Assembly: GCA_002778195.1 (NCBI GenBank)
Contig: PCDI01000006.1
Span: 2,237,950-2,301,949 of the forward strand
Reading direction: 5' to 3'
From: Raffaelea ambrosiae
Taxonomy: Eukaryota; Ascomycota; Sordariomycetes; Ophiostomatales; Ophiostomataceae
Length of the DNA: 64,000 nucleotides
Part shown: positions 32,305-41,178 of the stretch, piece by piece
Layout: every line of letters starts with the position of its first letter
Numbering within the stretch: position 1 is the stretch's first letter
Made by a program: the position numbers and the translations under genes
The notes under the pieces: model-generated
What the model was told of the DNA's origin: nothing
Database searches by the model: none
The model's input: only the letters and a program-made list of their open reading frames with translations

Positions 32305-35274
32305 TCACGTCGTGTTCTCTACCCGCCGCTGCAAAATCAACCGCGCATTCGCCGGCGACAATGTCGTCAGACCCAGCTCCTGCAGCGCCTTCTTGGCCTC
32401 GGTGTTGTCGGTAAACATCCGGTCGCTCACCTCCTCAAGGGTCTGCGTAGTAGTTGCTGCTGCCCCCCTCCTCCCCTCGGTCGTCATCGTCGTGTTGTCG
32501 CCCCTGTTCTCCTCCTCCGCTGGCGGCGGCGGCGGCGCCACCACGGGCAGGTTCAACAGCTGCACACCCTCCCGGAGCCCTTCCAGCGCCGACGAGCTCC
32601 GCGGCACCTGCTGCTCCACGACTGCTGCCAGCGCCCCGACATCCCGCGCCAGCTGCGCCGCCCCCAGCGTCGTGAAGCTCTGCACAATCAGCACCTCGCC
32701 CCACAGCAGGTCCTGCAGCTTCTCCAGCGCCGCCCGCGCCGTCCGCCGCAGCACGGCCGTGCCCAGCGCCTGCCGCAAGAACTCCAGGTTGCGCTTGACC
32801 ACCCGCAGCGGCTCGTCCAGCTCGGGCGTGATGGCCAGCTGGGAGGGGTCGATGGCGGCCACGGAGCGCGCGTCCGCTGTCCGACCACCACCACCACCGC
32901 TGCTGCTGCTGCCGGCATCCTCCACGGTCGTCCACTGCACCCGCAAGACATAGGGCCGGAAGGCTTTGCGGTGCGACTCGGCCAGCGCCGACACCAGGAA
33001 CTCCTGCGCGCTCTTGCGCCGCCGGTTGAACGCCTGGATGGTCTCGTCAAAGAGGATGCCGTTGCCGTGACCAGGACGCCCATCTTTGTTGCTCGCCGAC
33101 GAGGCGGACCGCTGCCGGGTGGTGTGGGCTTGGTTGTAGCTCAGCCCGCCCGTCAGTCGGCTCGGGTCCTCGGCCTTTTTCGACCTCGCCTGCAGCTCGT
33201 CCCACAGGATGATGAAGAACTGTACTGTTAGCGTCTCCCGTCTTCCAGAAAAAATGACCCCCCCNNNNNNNNNNNNNNNNNNNNNNNNNCGAGCATCTCT
33301 CACCTCTTCGTCTCCCCATTCCGTTAGGGTGTTCACGACATGGTCGGCGCTGCCGTACACTTTGCACAGCGTCTCCAGCCCGCCCGTGCCCTCGAGCGCC
33401 GCCAGCTGCTCCTTGGTCACCCCGTGCAGCGTCCGCCCCACCGTCGACGTCATCGAGTAGTACGCTTCCAGCGACTCGCGCAGGCGGTCGTCGTACGCGT
33501 CCAGGATCGTCACCTGGATGTCCATCAGGAAGCGCAGCCGGTACCCGAACCGCCGCACCCGCCGGTACTGCCGCGTCACCGACCGCAGCAGCTCCATAAT
33601 CTTGACCGCCGCCACCGTCGGCTTGGTCCGCGCCGCGGCACTCGAATAGTAGTCGTAGTCGATACTCCGCACGTCTGCGCCGCCACTGCCCTCCATGATG
33701 TCCCGGTACCGCGCCAGCGCGCCGTCCTTTTCTGCCTGCAGCCAGCGACCAAAGTGCGATTCCAGAACAGGCGCCGCCAGTCCGGGCCACCCGGATCCAG
33801 GCCCAGAACCAGGCCCAGACACGGAGGACCCAGATGGGGATCCTGCCACAGCCTCGTACCCTCCATCGTAGCCGAACCGGCTCCGCAGTTCGTCATCAAA
33901 TTCCAGCAGTTGCACAATCAGCGTACTCAAAAAGGGCGTCGGTGGTATTTGATGTGCTGATTGGTTGGTTTGTTGTTGCTGCTGTTGTTGTTGTTGTTGT
34001 TGAAGCTGTTCCAAGGCGTAGGCCACCGTCTTGTCCACCTTTTCTCGCATCACCGGCAGCAGCGCTGCCACAAAGGCGCACACGGGGTCCATGTACACCG
34101 TCTTGGCCTCGGCATCGGTGCCCTCGAACCGTTCCGCCAGCAGATCCGCGAAGCTGTCCCGCAGGAAATCGGCCCACTTCTCGACGCGGTCCAGAAACCA
34201 GGGGAAGCACACATCACCCATCTGGTGCGGGTCGCTCGTCTTGCGGCTGCTCAGAAAATGGTACCGAAACTCCTTGCGGAAGATGTCGGCCATGACGTCA
34301 ATGGGCAGCACAGCGAGGGCATCCGAGGGTGCCGTCGACTTGGGCGTCTTGGGCTGCAAGGTCATGGACGAGGACATGGCAAGATCGCCCGTCGAGTCTT
34401 CGCCCCATGCGTCTTCACCATTTATGTTGTTGTCGTGGTCGTCGTCGGCCCCCTCCGACTGGAGCAGAATCTCGGGCGCCTGCAGGTCCAGCAGCTTTTC
34501 AAATCCGTCCCGCCAGGTCTCGTCGGCACGCACAGCCGCGTCCACGCCGGCTGGCCACTCCCGCTCAGCCAGCAACACCGCAAATTCGTCCCACATGGTC
34601 TGCTTCATCTCCGCCCAGAGGCCGTCCGCCACGGCGGCCACGTGGCCCACCAGGTGCGCGGCCGCCTCGTCGGCATCGCCACGCCGCGCTGCCAGTGTCC
34701 GCGCCAGTCGCCGAAGCTGCGTATAGGGTGCGCGCGCCGCTTTGGGGTCCGCTGGCAGCTGGGCGCGTGCCGCGGCGGCGAGCGCGTAGGCGTCTTGTAG
34801 GAGGGCGAGGTATTGTTGAGCAAGGCCGACGCGGTGGAGCTGCTGCATGGGGACTTCCAGTCGGCGGACGACCTCTTCGGGGAGGGAGCCACCCCCCCGC
34901 GAGGTACTGTCGGATGTGCTCTGCTGTCCGTTCACCAGTTTCATCCGCTCGGCGATGCGCTGCTCTAAAGCGTTGAACTCGTCGACCTGTGCGCGGAGGG
35001 CAGCTTGCCGGGCATCGGTGCCTCCGCGTGCGGTATCCAGGGCATGGGCGGCATCGTCGAGCTGGCTCTGGAGCTGGGCATGCTGTACGTTGACGTTGGC
35101 GAGGAGATCGTCAAGAGTGTCGAGGTCGGCGGTGGACTGGAGCTTGTCGTCGAGAAAGTCTTCGAGGCGCATGTCGGGCTCGCCAAAGGGGAAGACGACG
35201 AGGGGCGAGGAGACGGAGGAGGAAGATGTTCGACCTGCCACTGCTGCAGGAGCAGTTCTGGCAGAAGACGCCAT
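32305..35274 (-). CDS. TIP20: Tip20/RINT-1 family tether of the Dsl1 (NRZ) complex
   Basis: Two minus-strand exons, 35274-33304 and 33219-32305, are separated by an 84-base intron that contains the 25-N assembly gap, so the protein sequence is intact: 961 aa. The N-terminus has a coiled coil (LDTLDDLLANVNVQHAQLQS onward). The body matches the RINT-1/TIP20 family: FRYHFLSSRKTSDPHQMGD, CFPWFLDRVEKWADFLRDSF, VAYALEQL, TLIVQLLEFDDELRSRFGYD and FFIILWDELQARSKKA across the splice. Tip20 with Dsl1 and Sec39 forms the ER-anchored tether that receives Golgi-derived COPI vesicles and binds the SNARE Sec20. Low-complexity inserts include a polyQ run (33970-34008) and a Gly/Ser/Pro segment. The C-terminus has about 100 residues of disordered Gly/Pro-rich sequence before a conserved final helix. 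Confidence 0.85.
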   Translation of the reverse strand: MASSARTAPAAVAGRTSSSSVSSPLVVFPFGEPDMRLEDFLDDKLQSTADLDTLDDLLANVNVQHAQLQSQLDDAAHALDTARGGTDARQAALRAQVDEFNALEQRIAERMKLVNGQQSTSDSTSRGGGSLPEEVVRRLEVPMQQLHRVGLAQQYLALLQDAYALAAAARAQLPADPKAARAPYTQLRRLARTLAARRGDADEAAAHLVGHVAAVADGLWAEMKQTMWDEFAVLLAEREWPAGVDAAVRADETWRDGFEKLLDLQAPEILLQSEGADDDHDNNINGEDAWGEDSTGDLAMSSSMTLQPKTPKSTAPSDALAVLPIDVMADIFRKEFRYHFLSSRKTSDPHQMGDVCFPWFLDRVEKWADFLRDSFADLLAERFEGTDAEAKTVYMDPVCAFVAALLPVMREKVDKTVAYALEQLQQQQQQQQQQQTNQSAHQIPPTPFLSTLIVQLLEFDDELRSRFGYDGGYEAVAGSPSGSSVSGPGSGPGSGWPGLAAPVLESHFGRWLQAEKDGALARYRDIMEGSGGADVRSIDYDYYSSAAARTKPTVAAVKIMELLRSVTRQYRRVRRFGYRLRFLMDIQVTILDAYDDRLRESLEAYYSMTSTVGRTLHGVTKEQLAALEGTGGLETLCKVYGSADHVVNTLTEWGDEEVRDAXXXXXXXXXGGVIFSGRRETLTVQFFIILWDELQARSKKAEDPSRLTGGLSYNQAHTTRQRSASSASNKDGRPGHGNGILFDETIQAFNRRRKSAQEFLVSALAESHRKAFRPYVLRVQWTTVEDAGSSSSGGGGGRTADARSVAAIDPSQLAITPELDEPLRVVKRNLEFLRQALGTAVLRRTARAALEKLQDLLWGEVLIVQSFTTLGAAQLARDVGALAAVVEQQVPRSSSALEGLREGVQLLNLPVVAPPPPPAEEENRGDNTTMTTEGRRGAAATTTQTLEEVSDRMFTDNTEAKKALQELGLTTLSPANARLILQRRVENTT
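33265..33289. other. Assembly gap (25 N) within the TIP20 intron
   Basis: Twenty-five N lie between the GTGAGA donor (33303) and the CAG acceptor (33220) of the TIP20 intron, next to a C8/G8 run. The true intron length is therefore unknown. The coding sequence on both sides is complete and in phase. Confidence 0.95.
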
Positions 35275-35824
35275 GGTTTTCTCTTTCGAGGATGGCTGGC
35301 AAAGCTAAAGGAGAAAGAGAAGTTCTTGCTATTCTTTACTTTTGGTCGCGTTTGTGTTGGTCAGGGGCACATTCTCGGCCCCGTCTTCTGGGCGCCCCGA
35401 GGTCTGTGTTTTAGCAGACGTGGCACTCTGCTGAAAGAGTGCTATCTATGTGTGTCGCGACGGGGGGGGGGGCAGCGTTGTGTGTTGCATGCGCTGTCAT
35501 GTGCGAGCTGTAAGAGGTTGTCGTGTAGTCTTTAGCTGTCCGTTTTTAGAGCTGCTGGCCAATTGGGGTCCCTGTAAATTATCGCTATAAAGGGTCCACC
35601 ATCTGTATTACAATATCCGTGCACGACGTCATCCGACAACTCCACACTGCTCGAGTTACCAAAGCCAGCAATAGCATCAGTGACAAAGAAACACAGTTTG
35701 AAATTTTGCAAGTGCGATTCCTTCTCATCATGAATTACAGTGTAACTCTGAAAATGTACCAACGCCTATGAATTGATTTCCCGGCAACCGTTATGCTATC
35801 CTAATGCTAACTACACAGCATCCC
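35275..35824. promoter_or_regulatory. Spacer between RRP6 stop and TIP20 start
   Basis: Both genes are on the minus strand, so this 550-base segment is the RRP6 3' flank and the TIP20 promoter. It includes a G10 run near 35462. No gene is seen. Confidence 0.5.
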
Positions 35825-38531
35825 CTATTTCTTGAACGTGGCCGACTTGCCCGTCTTCTCGTAGTGCATCTTCCTGGCGCCCTTGGGCCCTTCTGCCGTT
35901 GTCGACTTGTTGTATGGGTTGAACGTCTTCTTGTTCTTGCCACCTTTCTTGTCAGCCTTCTCCGGCTTCCTTTCGGTCGTCTTCGCGTGCAGAACTGATC
36001 GCGCCGTGTCGTAATTGAACGGCACAAAGTCCTCATCTTCCATGTTGACATCGTCGTCTGCGGCATTGAGTGGCGCACCACCATCTTCGTCACTGTCCTC
36101 GTCGTCATCTGCATCATGTGTTTCCTTCGTTGTCTTTCCGTGTCGGTCTTGTTTTGTCTGTTCTTTGTCCTTCTTGTCCTTTGCCAGCGTCTTGCCCTTC
36201 TTGTTCTTGCCTCTGATGATAGTAAAGGGCTCGTCCACTTCTGGTTCCTTCGGTTTGCTGGCTGGTGGCGGTGCTGGGACAGCAGCTGGTGTCGAGACTT
36301 CCTTTGGTGGCTGGGGTTTTTGCCCTGAGAATGACAGGTCGATGTACTCCTCTGTCTTGGGCTTTTTCGGAGTGGCTGTCGCGTCGGCCACACCTGTCAC
36401 TACAGCCTGCACAAACGAGAACCAAGGTGCTTCCACGTGCGCAATGGCAGACGAATTTTCATCTTTTGCCTTCTTGCCCGTCATGGGAATGGAACCCCAC
36501 AGCTGAGAAAAGTCGCTGCGCAGCTCGCTGATGTCGGGCAGCTTAGCCAGGTCCTTGCTGGGGCTAGAAACTTGAGCAGCGGCTCCTGCTGCCGCCGCCG
36601 CCGCCAAGCCATAACCCTTTCTAAATGGAGTCCTCTCGAACGAAGTAGAGCGTAAGAACTCGGCCGAGCTTGGACCAGCGGCCCCGCGCGCCTTGGCCTC
36701 TTGGATGAGATCAAATATTTCATCCATCTTGCTCTTGGTAGAGCGCGCGCAGTTGTGCAGCAGGCTCCAGAGCGCTTTGCGATCCGTTGGCAGGATTCGA
36801 GCTATATCGGCCAATGCGCGCATAGGCATGATGTAGCCTGGGCTCTCATCTTCGGCGCGAGAGATGCCATCGCGCCACTGGAACAGAGCCTTGTACACGG
36901 CAAACTGCTGCCCGCTCAAATTCGCATAAGACCTGACCAGATTGTTGAACCAGCCCCGTGCGCCCTGGCCGGTCTCTGCGTCGCACAAAGCATGTTCGTA
37001 GCGCTGCAGTGCTGTCTCCTTTGACTTTTGTAGGACATAGCCGGTCAGATTCTTTTGTAAATCCGACCTGTCGGATTTGCCCGACTTGGCCGCGAGCTCG
37101 TTACGCAGCATGTCGTAGACGTAGAGCAAGAAGTGTGTGTCCGACCGCGCATAGTACAGCATCTCCTCTGGTAATGGGCTTGAGAGAAATCCATATTAGC
37201 AACGCGATAATTGATATTTGATGCAGTGGCAGCTTACCGAATTCGCCAGTCGGCCATCTGGTATTTCTTGTCGGCATCAAAGTCCACGAAGCGCTTGAGA
37301 AGGTATGCCAGGCTTCTTGCGGGGTATTCCAGGCAGTCGCAAGCAAAATAGGTGTCAAAGAGACCAACAATATACAGGCCTAGGTCGCGCTGAAGCCAGA
37401 CAATATCGCTGGTTGCGCCATGGAAAACCTGAGAGGCAAACACAGTTAGTTCTGCATAATAAATCAGCTCCACTGGTAGACCACATACCTTGATCTTGGT
37501 GGGATCGGTAAAGACCTCGTTCAGGATCTCGAGACGGTGACGCCACGGCTTGAGTGTGTCCACCACCCAGTCCTTCTTGCGGGTGCTGATTTGCATCAGC
37601 GACAGTAGACCTGTGTACGTGCGGAAGTCGTGGTGCTCCAAGTCAACGGCAATCTCGTCCGCCTCGCGCAGCTCCTCCAGCATGGCTTCGACACCTTCAA
37701 AAGTGTCCACCCAGACGGCCGCCGTAGTCTCGGTGGGTAAGTATAGTGTGGGCTCCGTTTTCTTGTAGACTGCGTCGGGATACTGCATATCGGTAATTTC
37801 TGTCTCGTACGGGTGCTTGTACCTAGTGGGGACTCCATCAGTATACCAACAAGGGTCGCCGAGACGGGTGGGGAGAATGTCATACTGTGTAGTCTCGTCC
37901 TCGGCCACAAAAGTTGTGAGGCATTCGGCCAAGGGAACAGTCGCATTTGGCTTGACAGTAAGTAGAGGCTTCCATGGACCCTCGTCGAAGTTGTCAGGCT
38001 TGTGTTCGAATTGTTCCTGCGGCTTGGAAATGTTGGCGCGTCGAATGGACCAGTCGAGCTTGTCGGTCGTTGATTTGGGCTTCTTAGCTTCAGGACCCTG
38101 TCGCAGGAACTGTCAGTGCATGATCACATTTTCTGCTCCTTTCAGCTCTCCTTCATTCGGCTTACAGATTCTCCCGTCGGGGCATCTTTGCGCTTCAGCA
38201 GGCCAGTATATTCGTCCAGGGTTGTGTCGGCCTTCTCGAGCAAAGAGTCGATCACGTCCACGATGCCCTGCCAGTTCAGGTCCACGTCATCTGCATCTTC
38301 AAGTTGGGGCGGTGTCTTCTTGCCCGTCGCACCGGCTGCCGACTTGAGCAGACTACTGGTCAGGCTAAGCAGTCGCGTGGCGCTACCGTCAAGCTGTGAT
38401 GCCGCCTCTGGATTGACCGTCCGCTGGAATGTCAGATCTTCGCTGGTGATGCTGTTCACCGTGCGATTGACGGCCACCAGGGCAGCCTGAATCTTCTGCT
38501 GCTGCGCCTTAAAGTCCTCTGATGCATCCAT
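35825..38531 (-). CDS. RRP6: Nuclear exosome 3'-5' exoribonuclease Rrp6
   Basis: Four minus-strand exons, 38531-38166, 38097-37489, 37428-37238 and 37178-35825, give 839 aa. The first exon is the PMC2NT domain that binds the cofactor Rrp47. The DEDD-Y nuclease carries Asp274 and Glu276 in AVDLEHHDFRTYTG, Asp333 in VFHGATSDIVWLQRDLGL, and Tyr398 with Asp402 in YYARSDTHFLLY. VFHG and RPLPEEML are formed only across splice junctions, which supports the exon model. An HRDC domain follows (about 440-545). The C-terminal 250 residues are Lys- and acidic-rich and disordered, ending in KKTFNPYNKSTTAEG, as in fungal homologues that contact the exosome core. All catalytic residues are present. Rrp6 trims rRNA, snoRNA and degrades nuclear transcripts. 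It is divergent from MDM35. Confidence 0.93.
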
Positions 38532-39219
38532 CTTGTCGCTATTTGTGCCTGCAGGGTGCAGTCAGGTCGGGCTTCTCCCCGTGGCGTCAGACTTGTCGTG
38601 CTGAATGGCAGCTCAGGCTTTGTTCCTTTCTGTTTTTTTGATAGTTATTCAAAAAATATATAAAAAAGACGGCAGATCTTTCCCACCGCTTTTGGATGGC
38701 CCCACTAGAATGCTACCAAGCACTGGCCCCCCTAAAAAGTTTGGCGCTACGAGTATGTCCTGCAGGCAAACATCACTGTACGATCATAGGAAACGCTTGG
38801 GGCTAATGACTTCGGCTGCTCAGATCCGATGATTGGCTTTCGCTTCCGTGTGCATGCTCTCCTGCATGACGTATTGCATGTGTGTCACCCTTTACGTCAA
38901 ATCCCGCGGGCCCAGAACGCAAAATCGGATGCTGTAAAACCCTGTATGAGCCTGAGCTCCGGCGGGTCGGCCTCCAGTTGTTAGCGAGGCTCCGTTCACA
39001 AATCCGCTAAACCACGCCTGCGGGTCGCCACAGGCGTGTTTCTAGAATCCCATCGGTCTTTGCAGTCTGACAGGCATCGCCTTTTTATATAGCAGCCGAC
39101 CCTGCTCTTGGCCTTTTTGGTTTTTTGTTCATCAACAAGCAGACCACACACCAAAGCCCCACGAAGCTCGCGCTGCTGCGATACGGTCTCAGTACCAACG
39201 GCCCTGGAAGACAGTCAAG
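38532..39219. promoter_or_regulatory. Divergent promoter region of RRP6 and MDM35
   Basis: A 688-base region between divergent start codons. One TACGAGTA motif sits at 38748-38755. No coding region is seen. Confidence 0.5.
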
Positions 39220-39681
39220 ATGTCGGCATCCCTCGCCCCCGAATGCAACGAGCTGAAAGAGTGAGTGCAGCCAGGTCCGGCAGAGGCGTCTGTCCAGGCA
39301 TGCCAGGATCACGACTAACTCTAGGGATGCAGGAAATACGACACTTGCTTCCTTAAGTGGTACAGTGAGGGTATGCATCATTAAGTCATGAGTGACCACT
39401 GCTCAGGTGAGACATGGCACTGACCAACTCAACGCAGAGTTCCTGAAGCGCAGCGCGACCACATCTGAGAACAAGGACAAGTGCGACGCCATGTTCAAGG
39501 ACTACCAAAAATGCCTCCAGGTGAGAGCCACTGCGCCGCGTTCTCGGCATGTCTTGGCGTGCGTGTGGCCAAACTGACATTCCTCCAGGTTGCGTTGAAG
39601 GCCAAGGGCATTGACAAGCTGGTGGAAGAAGCGAGGGAGGACCACAAGGAGAGCGACGCCGTGTACATGGGGCGCAAGTAA
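39220..39681 (+). CDS. MDM35: Mdm35, twin CX9C intermembrane-space protein
   Basis: Four small exons, 39220-39260, 39333-39370, 39438-39520 and 39589-39681, are joined by canonical GTGAGT/GTATGC/GTGAGA donors and give 84 aa. The product has two CX9C motifs, CNELKEKYDTC (residues 9-19) and CDAMFKDYQKC, typical of Mia40 substrates with two disulfide-linked helices. The first motif spans the first splice. The sequence KYDTCFLKWYSEEFLK between them, and the tail GIDKLVEEAREDHKESD, match Mdm35/TRIAP1. In yeast, Mdm35 binds Ups1 and Ups2 as an obligate partner for shuttling phosphatidic acid and phosphatidylserine between mitochondrial membranes. The gene is too fragmented for single-frame detection: its longest uninterrupted frames cover only parts of it. 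It is divergent from RRP6. Confidence 0.93.
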
Positions 39682-40667
39682 TGGGCGCGCGGGACGTGGA
39701 GGGTGTTGTTTTACTAGGCGTTCAAAAGGGCCCGCTCTCGTCCTCACATCTGATTGTATTTCGGGATTTCGGTTCATCTCCATTCGCAATGCATTCTGTG
39801 ATACCCACCTGCCGCCAAGAGAGGCGAGCAAGAAAAACGTGGTGTCCAAGACGTCTGAACAGGCACTCTGCAGGGCTGTGCTAAGCAACAGGACCCGTCA
39901 TGACAACGTAATCCTTTAAACCATCTCACATCCTTGGTAGACGCTTCATACTTTCCACCTGACACTCTGTCTGTTCACGATGGCTGGCCTCGCCAGTTCC
40001 TTCCCTTTTCTGGGTTATTTTGCTGTCACTCCCATTCGTTCTTTCCGTCGTCGACGCCCCAACAACGCAGCCACGTGATTTGCACACATGCTTGCGGACA
40101 AGATGAGATGTGGGTCTCCAGCGACCACAGTTTCCCTACGCGTCACAGCTCAAAGCCAGCTTGCACGTTGGAGGCTCTTCGACTTTCTGGCGAACGACCC
40201 CCCCCTGGATCTCACACTCAACGACAGCTCCCATGCCCGCACTGCTCTCTTGCCAATTCGATGTCAACGCCACGCTCTTTCAGCCCTGCGACGAGTCACT
40301 AATTTAATTCCAGCATCTGCTCTCTTCGCCCGCTTCCAGCACCGGCATCCGGCAGCTCTTCGCCGAATCACCCCCTCCAACAGCACCATTTGCGACTGGT
40401 CACACATTCTAGCTGGGCTCTATCTGACCTTGTCAGCTCTCGGCCGGTACCCAATTCGCCTTGCACCTCGGTAGAACTGCTTCGAAGGACGGCTACACCC
40501 GCTCATTTGCACAGAGACGAAGTATAGAATAGAGCAATACCTCAATCAAGCCCCATCTAGTGCTTGCATTTTTTGGCCTTCAAAAACTCGGGTGTTTTTC
40601 TACCTTCATCAACAACTCTCTTTCTCTCTACCCGGCATGCGCATATTATAGCGGCGACAGCGATTCT
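39682..40667. promoter_or_regulatory. Spacer upstream of the small membrane gene
   Basis: About 1 kb between MDM35 and the next plus-strand gene. The right half is C-rich on the plus strand, consistent with a leader. A 128-codon open frame at 40088-40474 lacks family similarity or splice support and I do not call it. Confidence 0.45.
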
Positions 40668-41126
40668 ATGCACCCCTTCTCCGTCCTGACTCTCGGGATC
40701 TTCGTCGCCGGCTACATTACAGCTCGCTGGGACTTGGTTACTCGTCTCTATGAGCTGGCAATCTTCGCCTGGGATTACGGAGTTGTCGTACGTTGTCTTC
40801 TCTCTCCTTGGTTTTACACCAGAGCCTTTGTTGGATTCAGACCCTCAGTGCTGTTGCGCTTGCTTGCCTTCGCAGCCTTGATTCTGACCTCCTATTTCTT
40901 AGACTCGTGCCGCCAAAGGCTTTGCTGTGCTCTCCCTCCTGTTCGTTCTGGTCCTCATCCCAGTAGCACGTCTGGCGTCGAGAGAGACCCATCTTGTGAG
41001 CTGGCCCCGTGCTCTCAGCCTTGCTCGCTCGCTTTCACTAACAGCGGTTCCTTCCGCCAGCATCCCCGATCTATAGGCTCCGGTATATCTGCACGCGAGC
41101 AATTGAGAAGGCGAGGCTCTTTCTAG
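40668..41126 (+). CDS. Small two-helix membrane protein, unknown function, abutting GPI1
   Basis: Exon 1 is 40668-40787 (40 codons, GTACGT donor) and exon 2 starts at 40903. The join reads AIFAWDYGVV then TRAAKGFAVLSLLFVLVLIPVA, a smooth second hydrophobic segment; the first is FSVLTLGIFVAGYI at residues 4-17. I believe near-identical small proteins occur in other Sordariomycetes. The end is uncertain. Reading on from exon 2 gives 97 aa, stopping at 41076. A GTGAGC donor at 40996, a CTAAC branch site and a CAG acceptor before 41061 suggest a third exon ending at 41126, giving 92 aa; I give that end. The conserved core finishes at ETHL either way. The stop is only about 50-100 bases before the GPI1 start. 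Size and topology recall Eri1/PIG-Y, a small partner of Gpi1, but no sequence motif proves this. Confidence 0.62.
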   Translation: MHPFSVLTLGIFVAGYITARWDLVTRLYELAIFAWDYGVVVRCLLSPWFYTRAFVGFRPSVLLRLLAFAALILTSYFLDSCRQRLCCALPPVRSGPHPSSTSGVERDPSCELAPCSQPCSLAFTNSGSFRQHPRSIGSGISAREQLRRRGSF

Positions 41127-41178
41127 TTGGACCGAGATCACCTACACTTCCCAACCGGACGTTCCCACACCACCTGTC

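Noticed and set aside
40088..40474. 128-codon plus-strand frame upstream of the small membrane gene
   Set aside because: No similarity, no splice partner and an Arg/Ser/Leu composition typical of random frames in C-rich leaders.
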